Assembly: GCA_964580085.1 (NCBI GenBank) | Contig: CAZOJF010000008.1 | Location: forward strand, 1 to 17,378 | Length of the DNA: 17,378 nt | DNA from: CAYUWK01 sp964580085 | GTDB taxonomy: Bacteria > Patescibacteriota > Minisyncoccia > Minisyncoccales > CG1-02-41-26 | Reading direction: 5' to 3' | Shown: positions 1 through 7,313 of the stretch, in pieces | Numbering within the stretch: the first letter of the stretch is position 1 | Layout of the letters: every line of letters begins with the position of its first letter | Notes under the pieces: model-generated | What the model was told of the DNA's origin: nothing | The model's database searches: none | What the model saw: only the letters and a program-made list of their open reading frames with translations | Position numbers and translations under genes: made by a program

Positions 1-36
1 TTAAAGTGTTGCACTTACTTATTGAACTAACTAAAG

Positions 37-71
37 AAAAAGACCCAACAATATTATTGCTAGGTCTTTTT
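37..71 (-). terminator. Intrinsic terminator after the 88-453 gene
   Basis: A perfect 9-bp stem (37-45 AAAAAGACC with 63-71 GGTCTTTTT) encloses a loop that can itself pair weakly (49-52 with 56-59). It lies 16 bases past the stop of the minus-strand gene. The A/T flanks could let it act in both directions, so it may also serve a plus-strand gene outside the window. Confidence 0.7.
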
Positions 72-87
72 AGATAAGTAATTAATA

Positions 88-453
88 CTATTTAGTCAAA
101 AAAATAATTACTTTTTTACCAAATTTTTTTCTATCTTGAAAAGTAACGTACTTTTCATCTACTAAAACATCTAAATCCTTAAAATTAAATTCCGCCCCAA
201 CTCTTTTTCTATGGTTCCAGTTAACAATTATTTCTATTTTGTCTTCGTCCAATACGGCTTCTTTGAATGTACTTCTAAGTTGAAAATCATAAGGGGACAT
301 ATGTTCAAATTCTACTTTTTTATCCATAAGCCCTTTCTGACACTTAATAAATATTTCTAGTAATTCTTTTACCCCTATGCCTCCTCCGTTATTATTGCTA
401 TAAGCAATATCAATGAATTTCCAGAATATTTCTGAGAATTTTTCTTGAACCAT
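88..453 (-). CDS. Hypothetical 121-residue protein
   Basis: I do not recognise this protein. It has no signal peptide or membrane segment. The N-terminal half looks helical and contains a glycine/asparagine-rich stretch (NNNGGG, about residues 20-25); the C-terminal half alternates charged and hydrophobic residues, as in a small alpha/beta fold. The start is well supported: a strong Shine-Dalgarno site AAAGGAGG (464-471) sits 10 bases before the ATG. That SD lies inside the preceding ORF (375-581), so the two reading frames overlap by 79 bases and translation could be coupled. An intrinsic terminator (37-71) follows closely. It belongs to the group of small SD-bearing unknown genes in this window. 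Confidence 0.65.
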   Translation of the reverse strand: MVQEKFSEIFWKFIDIAYSNNNGGGIGVKELLEIFIKCQKGLMDKKVEFEHMSPYDFQLRSTFKEAVLDEDKIEIIVNWNHRKRVGAEFNFKDLDVLVDEKYVTFQDRKKFGKKVIIFLTK

Positions 454-581
454 TTTATTTTTTCCTCCTTTTGTTTTTTATGGTTCTTTTCTTTGTTCAT
501 ATAATGTGAAGCAAGTATACATAAGAATATTGCTATCGATATCCAAGCAGAGATCTTAAAGAATATTTCTTTCGGACTCAT
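375..581 (-). CDS. Small putative membrane protein, 68 residues
   Basis: The product is unrecognised. It has one predicted membrane helix near the N-terminus (about residues 10-28, SAWISIAIFLCILAS core) followed by a lysine-rich tail (about residues 30-47), giving an N-out/C-in single-span topology by the positive-inside rule. The start is supported by an SD site AGAGGTGA (588-595) six bases before the ATG. A perfect -10 box TATAAT lies at 658-663 without a clear -35. The last 26 codons overlap the next gene in another frame. Either both are translated, or this ORF once ended earlier and runs on by chance. The membrane helix lies outside the overlap, which favours a real gene. Confidence 0.5.
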   Translation of the reverse strand: MSPKEIFFKISAWISIAIFLCILASHYMNKEKNHKKQKEEKIKWFKKNSQKYSGNSLILLIAIITEEA

Positions 582-657
582 CTTCTCTCACCTCTTTAAT
601 TTATCTTAGAAATTTTAATATTATTTTTCTCCATATTTATTTTTTAAAGTTCTAAAA

Positions 658-663
658 ATTATA
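658..663 (-). promoter_or_regulatory. Candidate -10 box for the 375-581 gene
   Basis: The minus strand reads TATAAT here, 77 bases before the ATG at 581, giving an expected leader of about 70 bases. The hexamer 17 bases upstream (TATTAG) is a poor -35, so the call rests on the -10 alone. Confidence 0.35.
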
Positions 664-692
664 CGATGAAGTATATTTTACTAATAGTTAAT

Positions 693-1088
693 TCATGAAC
701 AATAAGATATTATATTCTCAGCTATTTTTAAAAGTTGTTTTGGGTCTCCTTTTTTCGCTCGGCTGGGATTAAGTTCGTTGCCCCTATTAATCGGTATGAG
801 ATGAATATGGGCATGAGGGACAGCAAATCCTTCGATTATTAAACCAATTTTTTTGGACCCAATTGCTTGTTTTAATACTTTTGATAATTGTTTTACTATT
901 TTAAACATTTCGGAGTATAAAGGTTCTTCTAAATCAAAAATATAATCAACATGTTTTTTAGGGACAAGGATAGTATGACCAGGATTTATAGGATTAATAT
1001 CTAAAAAAGCCAAGAAATTTTCATTTTCCCAGATTTTATAACTTGGCAATTCTTTTTTTACTATTTTACAAAATAAACAATTTTCCAT
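693..1088 (-). CDS. HIT family protein (Hint-like nucleotide hydrolase)
   Basis: This is a histidine-triad protein of the Hint branch, 131 residues, a normal length for the family. The HIT signature is PHAHIHLIP with His92, His94 and His96; in the family the central or last histidine attacks the phosphate of AMP-linked substrates such as nucleoside phosphoramidates. Cys4 and Cys7 (CLFC), with His46 and His92, match the structural zinc site of many Hint proteins. The segment DINPINPGHTILVPKKH (about 30-46) is the usual conserved block. The ATG has no SD and lies 5 bases after the stop of the gene before it, so it is probably the last gene of the 6532-to-693 operon. It ends in TGA, showing that TGA is a stop here. 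The in vivo substrate cannot be read from the sequence. Confidence 0.93.
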   Translation of the reverse strand: MENCLFCKIVKKELPSYKIWENENFLAFLDINPINPGHTILVPKKHVDYIFDLEEPLYSEMFKIVKQLSKVLKQAIGSKKIGLIIEGFAVPHAHIHLIPINRGNELNPSRAKKGDPKQLLKIAENIISYCS

Positions 1089-1093
1089 ATTTA

Positions 1094-1612
1094 TTATTTC
1101 ATTATCTCGGCAAGCTCTCCTTCACATCTATTTAAATTTAATTCATTGTAAACTATTTCTTTAAATTCTTTATCTTTTTCAAAAGAACAAATCATTTCTA
1201 AATTTTCCCACTCCGGCTTTAATATATATTCAGGATATTTTATTTTAACTTGACATAGTCCTTGCTTTAAACCTACAATCTCGAAATAAGTAATTATTTT
1301 ACCATTATTATTTACTTCAAATGTAATTTTTGCTGGTTTACAAATCTGATAATTTTCATTCATGCAATCCATTATTTTTGTTGATTCAGTTTTATTTATG
1401 TTGGGGAATATATTTCCACAATTTAAAACTATTTCAGGCTCGGATTCTTTCTGGTCTAAAGTCTTTACGGTAATTTTTGAATTCTTATCATTATTTTGCA
1501 AAAAATAAATTACTTCTCCAGTAATTATTCCCGTAATTATTATTATAAAAACAATTAACCATATTTTTACCGCACCTGATTTATTTTTCATATTTTTATT
1601 TAAATTAAGCAT
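1094..1612 (-). CDS. Membrane-anchored protein with a six-cysteine outer domain
   Basis: The product is unrecognised (172 residues from the first ATG). A lysine-containing N-terminus is followed by a strong hydrophobic helix (about residues 17-38), so the protein is probably anchored with its C-terminal domain outside the membrane. That domain holds six cysteines (65, 83, 91, 120, 142, 163), an even number that suggests up to three disulfide bonds; there is no lipobox. The first ATG overlaps the end of ychF by 8 bases; an in-frame ATG at 1591 (residue 8) would leave a 13-base gap instead. Neither start has an SD, so the start is undecided. It sits between ychF and the HIT gene in one operon. 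Confidence 0.7.
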   Translation of the reverse strand: MLNLNKNMKNKSGAVKIWLIVFIIIITGIITGEVIYFLQNNDKNSKITVKTLDQKESEPEIVLNCGNIFPNINKTESTKIMDCMNENYQICKPAKITFEVNNNGKIITYFEIVGLKQGLCQVKIKYPEYILKPEWENLEMICSFEKDKEFKEIVYNELNLNRCEGELAEIMK

Positions 1613-2678
1613 TAGATTTTATTTCAATAACGTCTCCATCTTGAACAATATATTCTTTCCCTTCTACACGGATAAGTCCTTTTTCTCGGGCGGGGGCAAA
1701 ACCCTTAGAATCAATAAGTTTTTGCCAGTTAATGATTTCTGCTTTTATAAAATATTCTTCAAAATCACTATGGATTATTCCTCCTGCTTGGGGAGCAGTA
1801 CTTCCCTTCTTTAAGGTCCAACCACGAGTTTCATCGGCCCCAGTTGTAAAAAAAGTAATTAGGTTTAGTAGTTTATAACACTCTTTTATTAGGGTATCCA
1901 TTTTTAACTCTTTTGGCAAGCCGAAAGAGACACGTTTTTCAGGACTAAAATCATTTGCTTCAAATTCAGTTAATATATCAATAATTAAGAACGGCCAATT
2001 ATTCTTCTGAAAAGTTTCTATTATGTCTGGAGAAACTTCATCTTTTGATCCGTTTAGTAGAAATAATCTTGGTTTTGTAGTTAACATCTGATAACTATTT
2101 AATATTTTTATTTCTTCTTTTTCTAGTTCTTGTTCAAATAAGACTTTTCCATTTTGCAAAAGCATTTGAGCCTTTTTCAAAACTATTAATTCTTTTTGAA
2201 TCTCTTTTTCTTTTGTTTTAACCCTTAATTCTTTTTCTAAAGATAAAATTCTTTTGTCAATTGTTTCTAAATCTTTTAAAACCATTTCTACATCTAGGGT
2301 ATCTTTCTCTTTCAAAACATCTCTTACAGACTGGGTATTGATAATTTTTTCATTACTAAAACAACGGAGCACATATAATATGGCATCTACTTCCCTAATA
2401 TTAGCTAAAAATTTATTACCAAGCCCCTCTCCCTTACTGGCTCCTTTTACTAATCCGGCTATATCAACAAATTCTACAGTTGTATAAATCTTTTTGGCAG
2501 ATTTTGTTAATTCTGCTAATACATCTATTCTTTTATCAGGGACAGCAACCACGCCGATATTAGGATCTATAGTACAAAAAGGATAATTAGATTTATCAAC
2601 TTCTTTTTTTGTTATGGCTTGGAATAAAGTTGACTTTCCTACATTTGGCAAACCAACAATTCCTATACTTAAAGACAT
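1605..2678 (-). CDS. ychF: YchF/OLA1-type P-loop ATPase
   Basis: A full-length (357-residue) Obg-family P-loop ATPase that in other bacteria binds ribosomes and 50S subunits. The P-loop is GLPNVGKST (residues 9-17); the G3 motif is DIAG (72-75) in the characteristic context VDIAGLVKGASKGEGLGNKFL; a helical/coiled segment spans about 125-195; the C-terminal TGS domain (about 270-355) keeps the ITFFTTGADETRGWT and YIVQDGDV blocks. Two usually conserved positions differ. The ATP-specifying NxxE motif reads NGSK (209-212), and the histidine of the HVVRCF block is Tyr102 (YVLRCF), so nucleotide preference or turnover may be altered. The start follows the helicase stop by one base (TAAAATG), a sign of coupling; no SD. 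Confidence 0.95.
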   Translation of the reverse strand: MSLSIGIVGLPNVGKSTLFQAITKKEVDKSNYPFCTIDPNIGVVAVPDKRIDVLAELTKSAKKIYTTVEFVDIAGLVKGASKGEGLGNKFLANIREVDAILYVLRCFSNEKIINTQSVRDVLKEKDTLDVEMVLKDLETIDKRILSLEKELRVKTKEKEIQKELIVLKKAQMLLQNGKVLFEQELEKEEIKILNSYQMLTTKPRLFLLNGSKDEVSPDIIETFQKNNWPFLIIDILTEFEANDFSPEKRVSFGLPKELKMDTLIKECYKLLNLITFFTTGADETRGWTLKKGSTAPQAGGIIHSDFEEYFIKAEIINWQKLIDSKGFAPAREKGLIRVEGKEYIVQDGDVIEIKSNA

Positions 2679-2679
2679 T

Positions 2680-5667
2680 TTATTTCATCATTATTTTTCG
2701 CAAATTACAGTAATAACAATCAGGATCATCACATGTTTTATCCCAAAATGTTAAATTAATAATTTCTTTAGCCGTTTTTTTAATTTCTTCTTCAACGTTC
2801 TTTAATTCATCTGCCGAAATTTCGAATCTTTCTCTTTTATATATACCATTTTTATTTGATTCTATAAAATCAATTTCTCCAGTTTTCATTTTATACTTAC
2901 CATTTTTAAAATTATTAAGAAGTAAATTATAAAATACAAGTTGACGTTTGTAATTTCCCCTACTATTTTTAGTATTCCCTTCTATCTCATTTCTAGACTT
3001 GGACCTACCAGTTTTATAGTCTATTACATTCACATTATCAAGGGTATCCAAAATTTCCATCTTATCAATTTTACCTCTAATTAATATATTTTTGTCTATC
3101 TCTACCCCATTAATATCAAATTCATTAATTATATTAATATTGTTTTTCCAAGAATTATGATAATTATCATAATACTCAGAAAGGACAATTTTCCCCTTAT
3201 CAAGCATTTCAATATAATCAGATTGTTTTATGGGTTGTTGGATTAATCTTTCCGAAAATCTTTTAATAAGATATTCTTTTCTAGAGTCTTTCCCTTTTTT
3301 AATTTGGTCAAAGTAGTTTCTTAAGGCATCATGCACCGCTGTTCCAAATATCATATATTTATTTGGCAATTCAGGGATGCGGATTAAATTTCTGTAAAAA
3401 TACTTCCAGGGGCATTCAAGATAATTATTAAGCGCCGTAACAGATAGTCCTTGTTTGTAAAACAATTGGTTTAAAAATCCCTTTTCTTTTATGCTTGGTT
3501 TAATTAAAACAACCGGGGCAAATTCTATGTCTCCATGTTTGTCAAATTCTTTTTCATCTTCGGTCACATCAACATCTTGGATAAATTCTTTTTTAATTTC
3601 TTGTATAAATTGGCATGGTAATTGTTGCTTCCCGTCTTGGTTGTGCTCAGAATAGGTAATAAAAACTTGTTTTTTTGCTCTGGTTAATGCTACGTAAAAT
3701 AAATTACGTTCATCTTCGTCGTTAGTATTGGAAAAATCTGGTTTTACTTTTTTGGTTAATAAGTAAACTTGTTCGGGAAGTTTTATATATTCATAATTAT
3801 GACGATTCCCCCAGTGGCCATTAGTTGCGTTTATGATATAAACATAATTAAATTCTAATCCCTTTGCCTTGTGAGCTGTCATCAGATGAACACAATTTGG
3901 AACTTGCTCTAAAGAATGACTTTTTATTGAAACATTGTGTTCTAAGACAATATCTAAATACTTAAGGAATTTTTCCAGGGTAGAATCTTTATGATTTTGG
4001 ACAAAGGATTTAATTTGTTCAAAAAGAGTATGTAATTTAATAATTTTTTCATTTGCTGATGAACGAGAAAGGATATAACCAAGAAACCCAGAATCTCTCA
4101 CAATATCTTCAAATGCTTCAATGGCATTTTTATTATAAATTGATTTATTCCAAATTGATAATTTTTTACATAAGTCTCTTAATTTTTCTGTTTCTTTAAT
4201 CCCGGCCTCTTTCATAATCTTTGTAGATTGGACTGCGTCATAAGGATTAATATGTTTAGAAGATAATTTTATTAATTTATATATGTCTAGGGGTAATATA
4301 TTGAATATGTCAATATGTAATAATTCTATTAATTCAAGAGATGAACCAAAATTTCGTATTGCTTTTAAAATGATAAGCAGTTTTTTAATATCTTCATCAT
4401 TAAGTACGTCTTGATCTGATTCAATAACAAAAGCAACTCCAACTTTTTCAAACATTCTAGCGATAGGAATAACGTCTCTATTCACCCTATATAATACGGC
4501 AATTCGGCTGGGATCTTCTCCCTTTTCAATTAGTTTTTTAATATTTTGGGCTAGAAAATATTGTTCTGTTTCAGGCTTAGAAAAAGCATATAATTTTATA
4601 GGTATTTCCGGGTATTTCTTTTCGGCTTTAAGCTTGTTAATTTTGGGGTTGAGGTTATGGGCTACATTTAAAATTGTTTGGGTAGAGCGATAATTACGTT
4701 TGAGGGTAATTAGTTTTACATTTTTATAAAGATTTTTAAAATATAGAAAGTTTTCTATTGATGCTCCTTGAAAACGGAAAATTGCTTGTTTTTCGTCTCC
4801 GACTATAAACAAATTAGGGTTTTGGTGATAATTAACCAATAGTTCTAAGATTTTGTTCTGAGCGCTATTAGTATCTTGATGTTCATCTACTAACACATAT
4901 AAATATTGTTCTTGTAATGTCAAAAGTAAGTCTTTATTTTCTTTTAAAGCTGATCTAACTTGCATAATCATATCACTATAATCATAAAACCCAGATTTAT
5001 GCATCTCGGATTGATACTGGTCGTATATTATACTAAGTTCTTTATTGCGGATAATATATTTTTCGATATCTTTATACTTGCCTTTCATATTCCCCTTATA
5101 TTTGCCCTTTTGATGGTAAAGATCTTCTATCTTGTTAAAATCAATTTCTTCTTGTTCAATTATCTTTACAAATTCTTCGGGGGTTAGCCCTTCTTGTTTT
5201 AATTCATTAATAGCATTGATAATTGAACGAATATAAAAATATGGGTTAGAAAAAGGCCTTAATTTTTCAAATTTTGTCTGGTCAATAATTTCACGTATAA
5301 TTTGAACCTGGTCTACATCAGAGATATTTGTATATCCTATAATGTCTTGGAAATAATCAGGATATCTCTTAATAACATCATTGGCAAAACTATGGAATGT
5401 TGTGATTTTTACTTGATAAGCCAATACACCAATAAGTTCTATCAAGTCTCTTTGCATAGATGCTACTCCGGACTCGGTAAAAGTAAGAGCCAAGATTGCT
5501 TCGGGAGGTGTATCAGTTTTGTTCAGAATATTGGCAATCCGCATTGTAAGCAAATGGGTTTTACCCGTCCCAGGGCCAGCCACAACCATTACCGGCCCCT
5601 CTATTTCATCTACGGCTCTTTTTTGCTCGGGATTTAATTGTCGATATTTTAATTCAAAGTTATTCAT
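2680..5667 (-). CDS. UvrD/Rep-family helicase fused to an iron-sulfur PD-(D/E)XK nuclease
   Basis: A 995-residue superfamily 1A DNA helicase with a RecB-type nuclease at its C-terminus. Helicase motifs in order: Q-motif Gln15, Walker A GPGTGKT (31-37), DEHQDT (261-266), GDEKQAIFRFQGA (290-302), RNYRST (324-329), TAHKAKGLEF (597-606), and YVALTRAKK (658-666). The nuclease domain (about 740-995) has His779, Asp868 (GKID), Asp883 and Lys885 (DYK), and Gln909. Cys752 together with Cys979, Cys984 and Cys987 forms the iron-staple pattern of AddB/Cas4 nucleases. The ORF is open up to 5805, but homology begins just after Met at 5667, 7 bases after the upstream stop, so I start it there. It probably unwinds and degrades DNA ends together with the nuclease encoded upstream. 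Confidence 0.92.
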   Translation of the reverse strand: MNNFELKYRQLNPEQKRAVDEIEGPVMVVAGPGTGKTHLLTMRIANILNKTDTPPEAILALTFTESGVASMQRDLIELIGVLAYQVKITTFHSFANDVIKRYPDYFQDIIGYTNISDVDQVQIIREIIDQTKFEKLRPFSNPYFYIRSIINAINELKQEGLTPEEFVKIIEQEEIDFNKIEDLYHQKGKYKGNMKGKYKDIEKYIIRNKELSIIYDQYQSEMHKSGFYDYSDMIMQVRSALKENKDLLLTLQEQYLYVLVDEHQDTNSAQNKILELLVNYHQNPNLFIVGDEKQAIFRFQGASIENFLYFKNLYKNVKLITLKRNYRSTQTILNVAHNLNPKINKLKAEKKYPEIPIKLYAFSKPETEQYFLAQNIKKLIEKGEDPSRIAVLYRVNRDVIPIARMFEKVGVAFVIESDQDVLNDEDIKKLLIILKAIRNFGSSLELIELLHIDIFNILPLDIYKLIKLSSKHINPYDAVQSTKIMKEAGIKETEKLRDLCKKLSIWNKSIYNKNAIEAFEDIVRDSGFLGYILSRSSANEKIIKLHTLFEQIKSFVQNHKDSTLEKFLKYLDIVLEHNVSIKSHSLEQVPNCVHLMTAHKAKGLEFNYVYIINATNGHWGNRHNYEYIKLPEQVYLLTKKVKPDFSNTNDEDERNLFYVALTRAKKQVFITYSEHNQDGKQQLPCQFIQEIKKEFIQDVDVTEDEKEFDKHGDIEFAPVVLIKPSIKEKGFLNQLFYKQGLSVTALNNYLECPWKYFYRNLIRIPELPNKYMIFGTAVHDALRNYFDQIKKGKDSRKEYLIKRFSERLIQQPIKQSDYIEMLDKGKIVLSEYYDNYHNSWKNNINIINEFDINGVEIDKNILIRGKIDKMEILDTLDNVNVIDYKTGRSKSRNEIEGNTKNSRGNYKRQLVFYNLLLNNFKNGKYKMKTGEIDFIESNKNGIYKRERFEISADELKNVEEEIKKTAKEIINLTFWDKTCDDPDCYYCNLRKIMMK

Positions 5668-5674
5668 ATAAGCT

Positions 5675-6532
5675 TTACCAAGAAACTTCGTCAACTTTTT
5701 TTTCAATAGACTTATTTGTCTTTTTTCCTTTTTGGGCTGGACAGATATTTTTATATTCACACCAATCACATAATTTATTAATCCGAGGCAAAAGTTGTTT
5801 ATCATTTTTAGCTTTTTCTAAAATGCTAGTTATTTTTGTTTCTAAATCTTTTAATTCCTCCTTTCTCCATTCTATTTCGTAAACCTTGGAATATTTAATA
5901 TAAATTAACCCGGCTCTTATTTTTTCAGCAAAGGGATTAAGTTTGGAAGCAATAATTGCATAAATAGGAATCTGGACGTCATTTTCTATTATTTTGTCTA
6001 TGGTGCTAAAAAAAGGCAACTTTCCGGTTTTATAATCCCATACAGATATAGAAGATTTTGAATCTTGGTCTATTCTGTCTATTCTTCCGGCTATTAAAAA
6101 GTTTCCCATATGATATTCCATCCAATCTTCTAATGATAAAGGTATGACTGAAAGGTCTGCACTGACAATATAATTTGTAAGCATGGTAATGGTTTTTAGC
6201 CCAAATGCTTTTTCTTGATCCACTGATTTAAACAATTTATTTCTTTGTTCAGCAGTCCAATAATTTTTGGTAAAATTATTTTGAGGAACTCTGGCCCAAG
6301 AATATCTGACCATCTGGCCAATATCTTGTTTCTCCCTTTTGTCTATTGGAATTTCTGAAATATCAAAGAAGTTTTTGAGTACCATATGAGCTACATTTCC
6401 AATAAAATTTTCGGGAGTATCAACAAATTTTGCTTTTACTTCTTTGTCATTGTGACACTTAAATCTGAAAGGACATAGAAGATATTTATTTAATGAGCTG
6501 GGAAATATTTTTTTAGGAAAGATATAAGCCAT
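5675..6532 (-). CDS. Stand-alone Cas4/AddB-like PD-(D/E)XK nuclease with an iron-sulfur site
   Basis: A 285-residue RecB-family nuclease (PDDEXK_1 type). Catalytic motifs: His49 (GNVAH), Asp152 (GRID), Asp166 and Lys168 (DYK), and Gln187/Tyr191 (QIPIY). Four cysteines, Cys20 near the N-terminus and Cys255, Cys258 and Cys264 at the end (CDWCEYKNIC), match the 4Fe-4S arrangement C...CxxCx5C of Cas4 and AddB. There is no helicase domain and no CRISPR array or cas gene nearby, so a CRISPR role is unsupported. It is directly upstream of the helicase-nuclease, suggesting that the two form an AddAB-like DNA-end processing complex in which this subunit has kept only the nuclease part. First gene after a terminator (6566-6588); the ATG has no SD. 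Confidence 0.9.
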   Translation of the reverse strand: MAYIFPKKIFPSSLNKYLLCPFRFKCHNDKEVKAKFVDTPENFIGNVAHMVLKNFFDISEIPIDKREKQDIGQMVRYSWARVPQNNFTKNYWTAEQRNKLFKSVDQEKAFGLKTITMLTNYIVSADLSVIPLSLEDWMEYHMGNFLIAGRIDRIDQDSKSSISVWDYKTGKLPFFSTIDKIIENDVQIPIYAIIASKLNPFAEKIRAGLIYIKYSKVYEIEWRKEELKDLETKITSILEKAKNDKQLLPRINKLCDWCEYKNICPAQKGKKTNKSIEKKVDEVSW

Positions 6533-6565
6533 ATATTTATATTTAATCTATTTTTATCTTAACAA

Positions 6566-6588
6566 AAAATCGCCCTAAAAGCGATTTT
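6566..6588 (-). terminator. Intrinsic terminator after the TIM-barrel gene
   Basis: Perfect 8-bp stem AAAATCGC/GCGATTTT (6566-6573 with 6581-6588) with a 7-base loop; on the minus strand it runs into TTTTTTGTT. It lies 17 bases past the stop at 6606 and separates the lipase operon from the nuclease-helicase operon. Confidence 0.8.
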
Positions 6589-6605
6589 ATGATAGTTTAT
6601 TTTTA

Positions 6606-7313
6606 TTATTTATTTTTTAGTAAATCAAAAATATAATCTCTTATTTTTAATTGTTCCTGAATACTATTTTCTAGCTCAATAGCTATAAAAGAAGAAAAAT
6701 AATTTGCAGGATATCTTTTTAAATAATCTAATTCAGATAAATCTTCTAAATGATGAGAATCATATTTGACTTTATTCTTTTTTGAATAAGGATATTTTTT
6801 TATTGCCGAAATATGATTACATTTGATAGGATATTTTTCTATGACCTTAATATCATGTTGATATGCTTTTTTATCTGTTAACCTGACATTTTCCAAATGA
6901 GTAAAATCTAAACAAATTCCAGCATAGTTTTTAATTTCTTTTTCTTTTAGTCGGAAAGCAGTTTGGTTTTCAATGCTAATTATCTTTTTATACTTACTAC
7001 AATCATACCCAAAAGGATATTGTTCTTCAGTATGAATATTAAAAACTTCTGTTTTGTAATTTTCTACTAAATAGTCTAATTCTGATAATTCCATGTCTGT
7101 TCTTATATGAACAAAAGGAATTTTTTCGATTTCTGTTTTTTCTAATAGTTTATAAAATTCTTTTCTTTCTTTTTTATTTATAGCAGTTAAAAAAACAAAA
7201 ACCTCTTTTAATCTGAGCTTTTTTGCTTCTTCTATTTTATTTCGCCAAAGTCCCCTGCTAATTGTGGTAATTGTAGGAAGAATCTTTTTATATTTAATAG
7301 GTTTTATTTTCAA
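6606..7313 (-). CDS. Xylose isomerase/AP endonuclease 2-like TIM-barrel protein
   Basis: A 235-residue protein whose strand ends resemble the AP_endonuc_2 / sugar isomerase TIM barrel: FVHIRTDM (about 67), FNIHTEE (91), ISIENQ (112), CLDFTHLE (134), CNHISA (165), DSHHLEDL (185), IAIELENS (210). The regularly placed His, Glu and Asp residues at these ends (His69, His94, Glu115, Asp136, His139, His167, Glu213) could bind one to three metal ions. The substrate cannot be named; it is shorter than endonuclease IV (about 280) and lacks its close motifs, so I do not call it nfo. The start is a TTG (7311-7313) overlapping the end of the lipase gene by 20 bases; the next in-frame ATG (residue 74) would remove the first strands. 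Confidence 0.6.
   Translation of the reverse strand: MKIKPIKYKKILPTITTISRGLWRNKIEEAKKLRLKEVFVFLTAINKKERKEFYKLLEKTEIEKIPFVHIRTDMELSELDYLVENYKTEVFNIHTEEQYPFGYDCSKYKKIISIENQTAFRLKEKEIKNYAGICLDFTHLENVRLTDKKAYQHDIKVIEKYPIKCNHISAIKKYPYSKKNKVKYDSHHLEDLSELDYLKRYPANYFSSFIAIELENSIQEQLKIRDYIFDLLKNK

Noticed and set aside
2254..2487. Plus-strand ORFs such as this one (also 4960-5187, 5302-5637, 7532-7759, 10726-10962, 11080-11316, 13718-13918, 15643-15837, 15906-16115, 16800-17075)
   Set aside because: Each lies opposite a well-supported minus-strand gene or its flanks, shows no family pattern and is a composition shadow.
5668..5805. A 46-codon N-terminal extension of the helicase
   Set aside because: It overlaps the end of the upstream nuclease gene in another frame; helicase homology begins just after the Met at 5667, which follows the nuclease stop by 7 bases.
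5675..6532. The Cas4-like nuclease as part of a CRISPR-Cas system
   Set aside because: No repeats, spacers or other cas genes are visible; the pairing with a UvrD-nuclease fusion points to DNA-end processing.
6533..6565. Possible promoter (TTGTTA, 18 bases, TATAAA) for the nuclease-helicase operon
   Set aside because: The -10 would end only 3 bases before the ATG and the region is nearly all A/T, so the match carries little weight, though some promoter must exist nearby.
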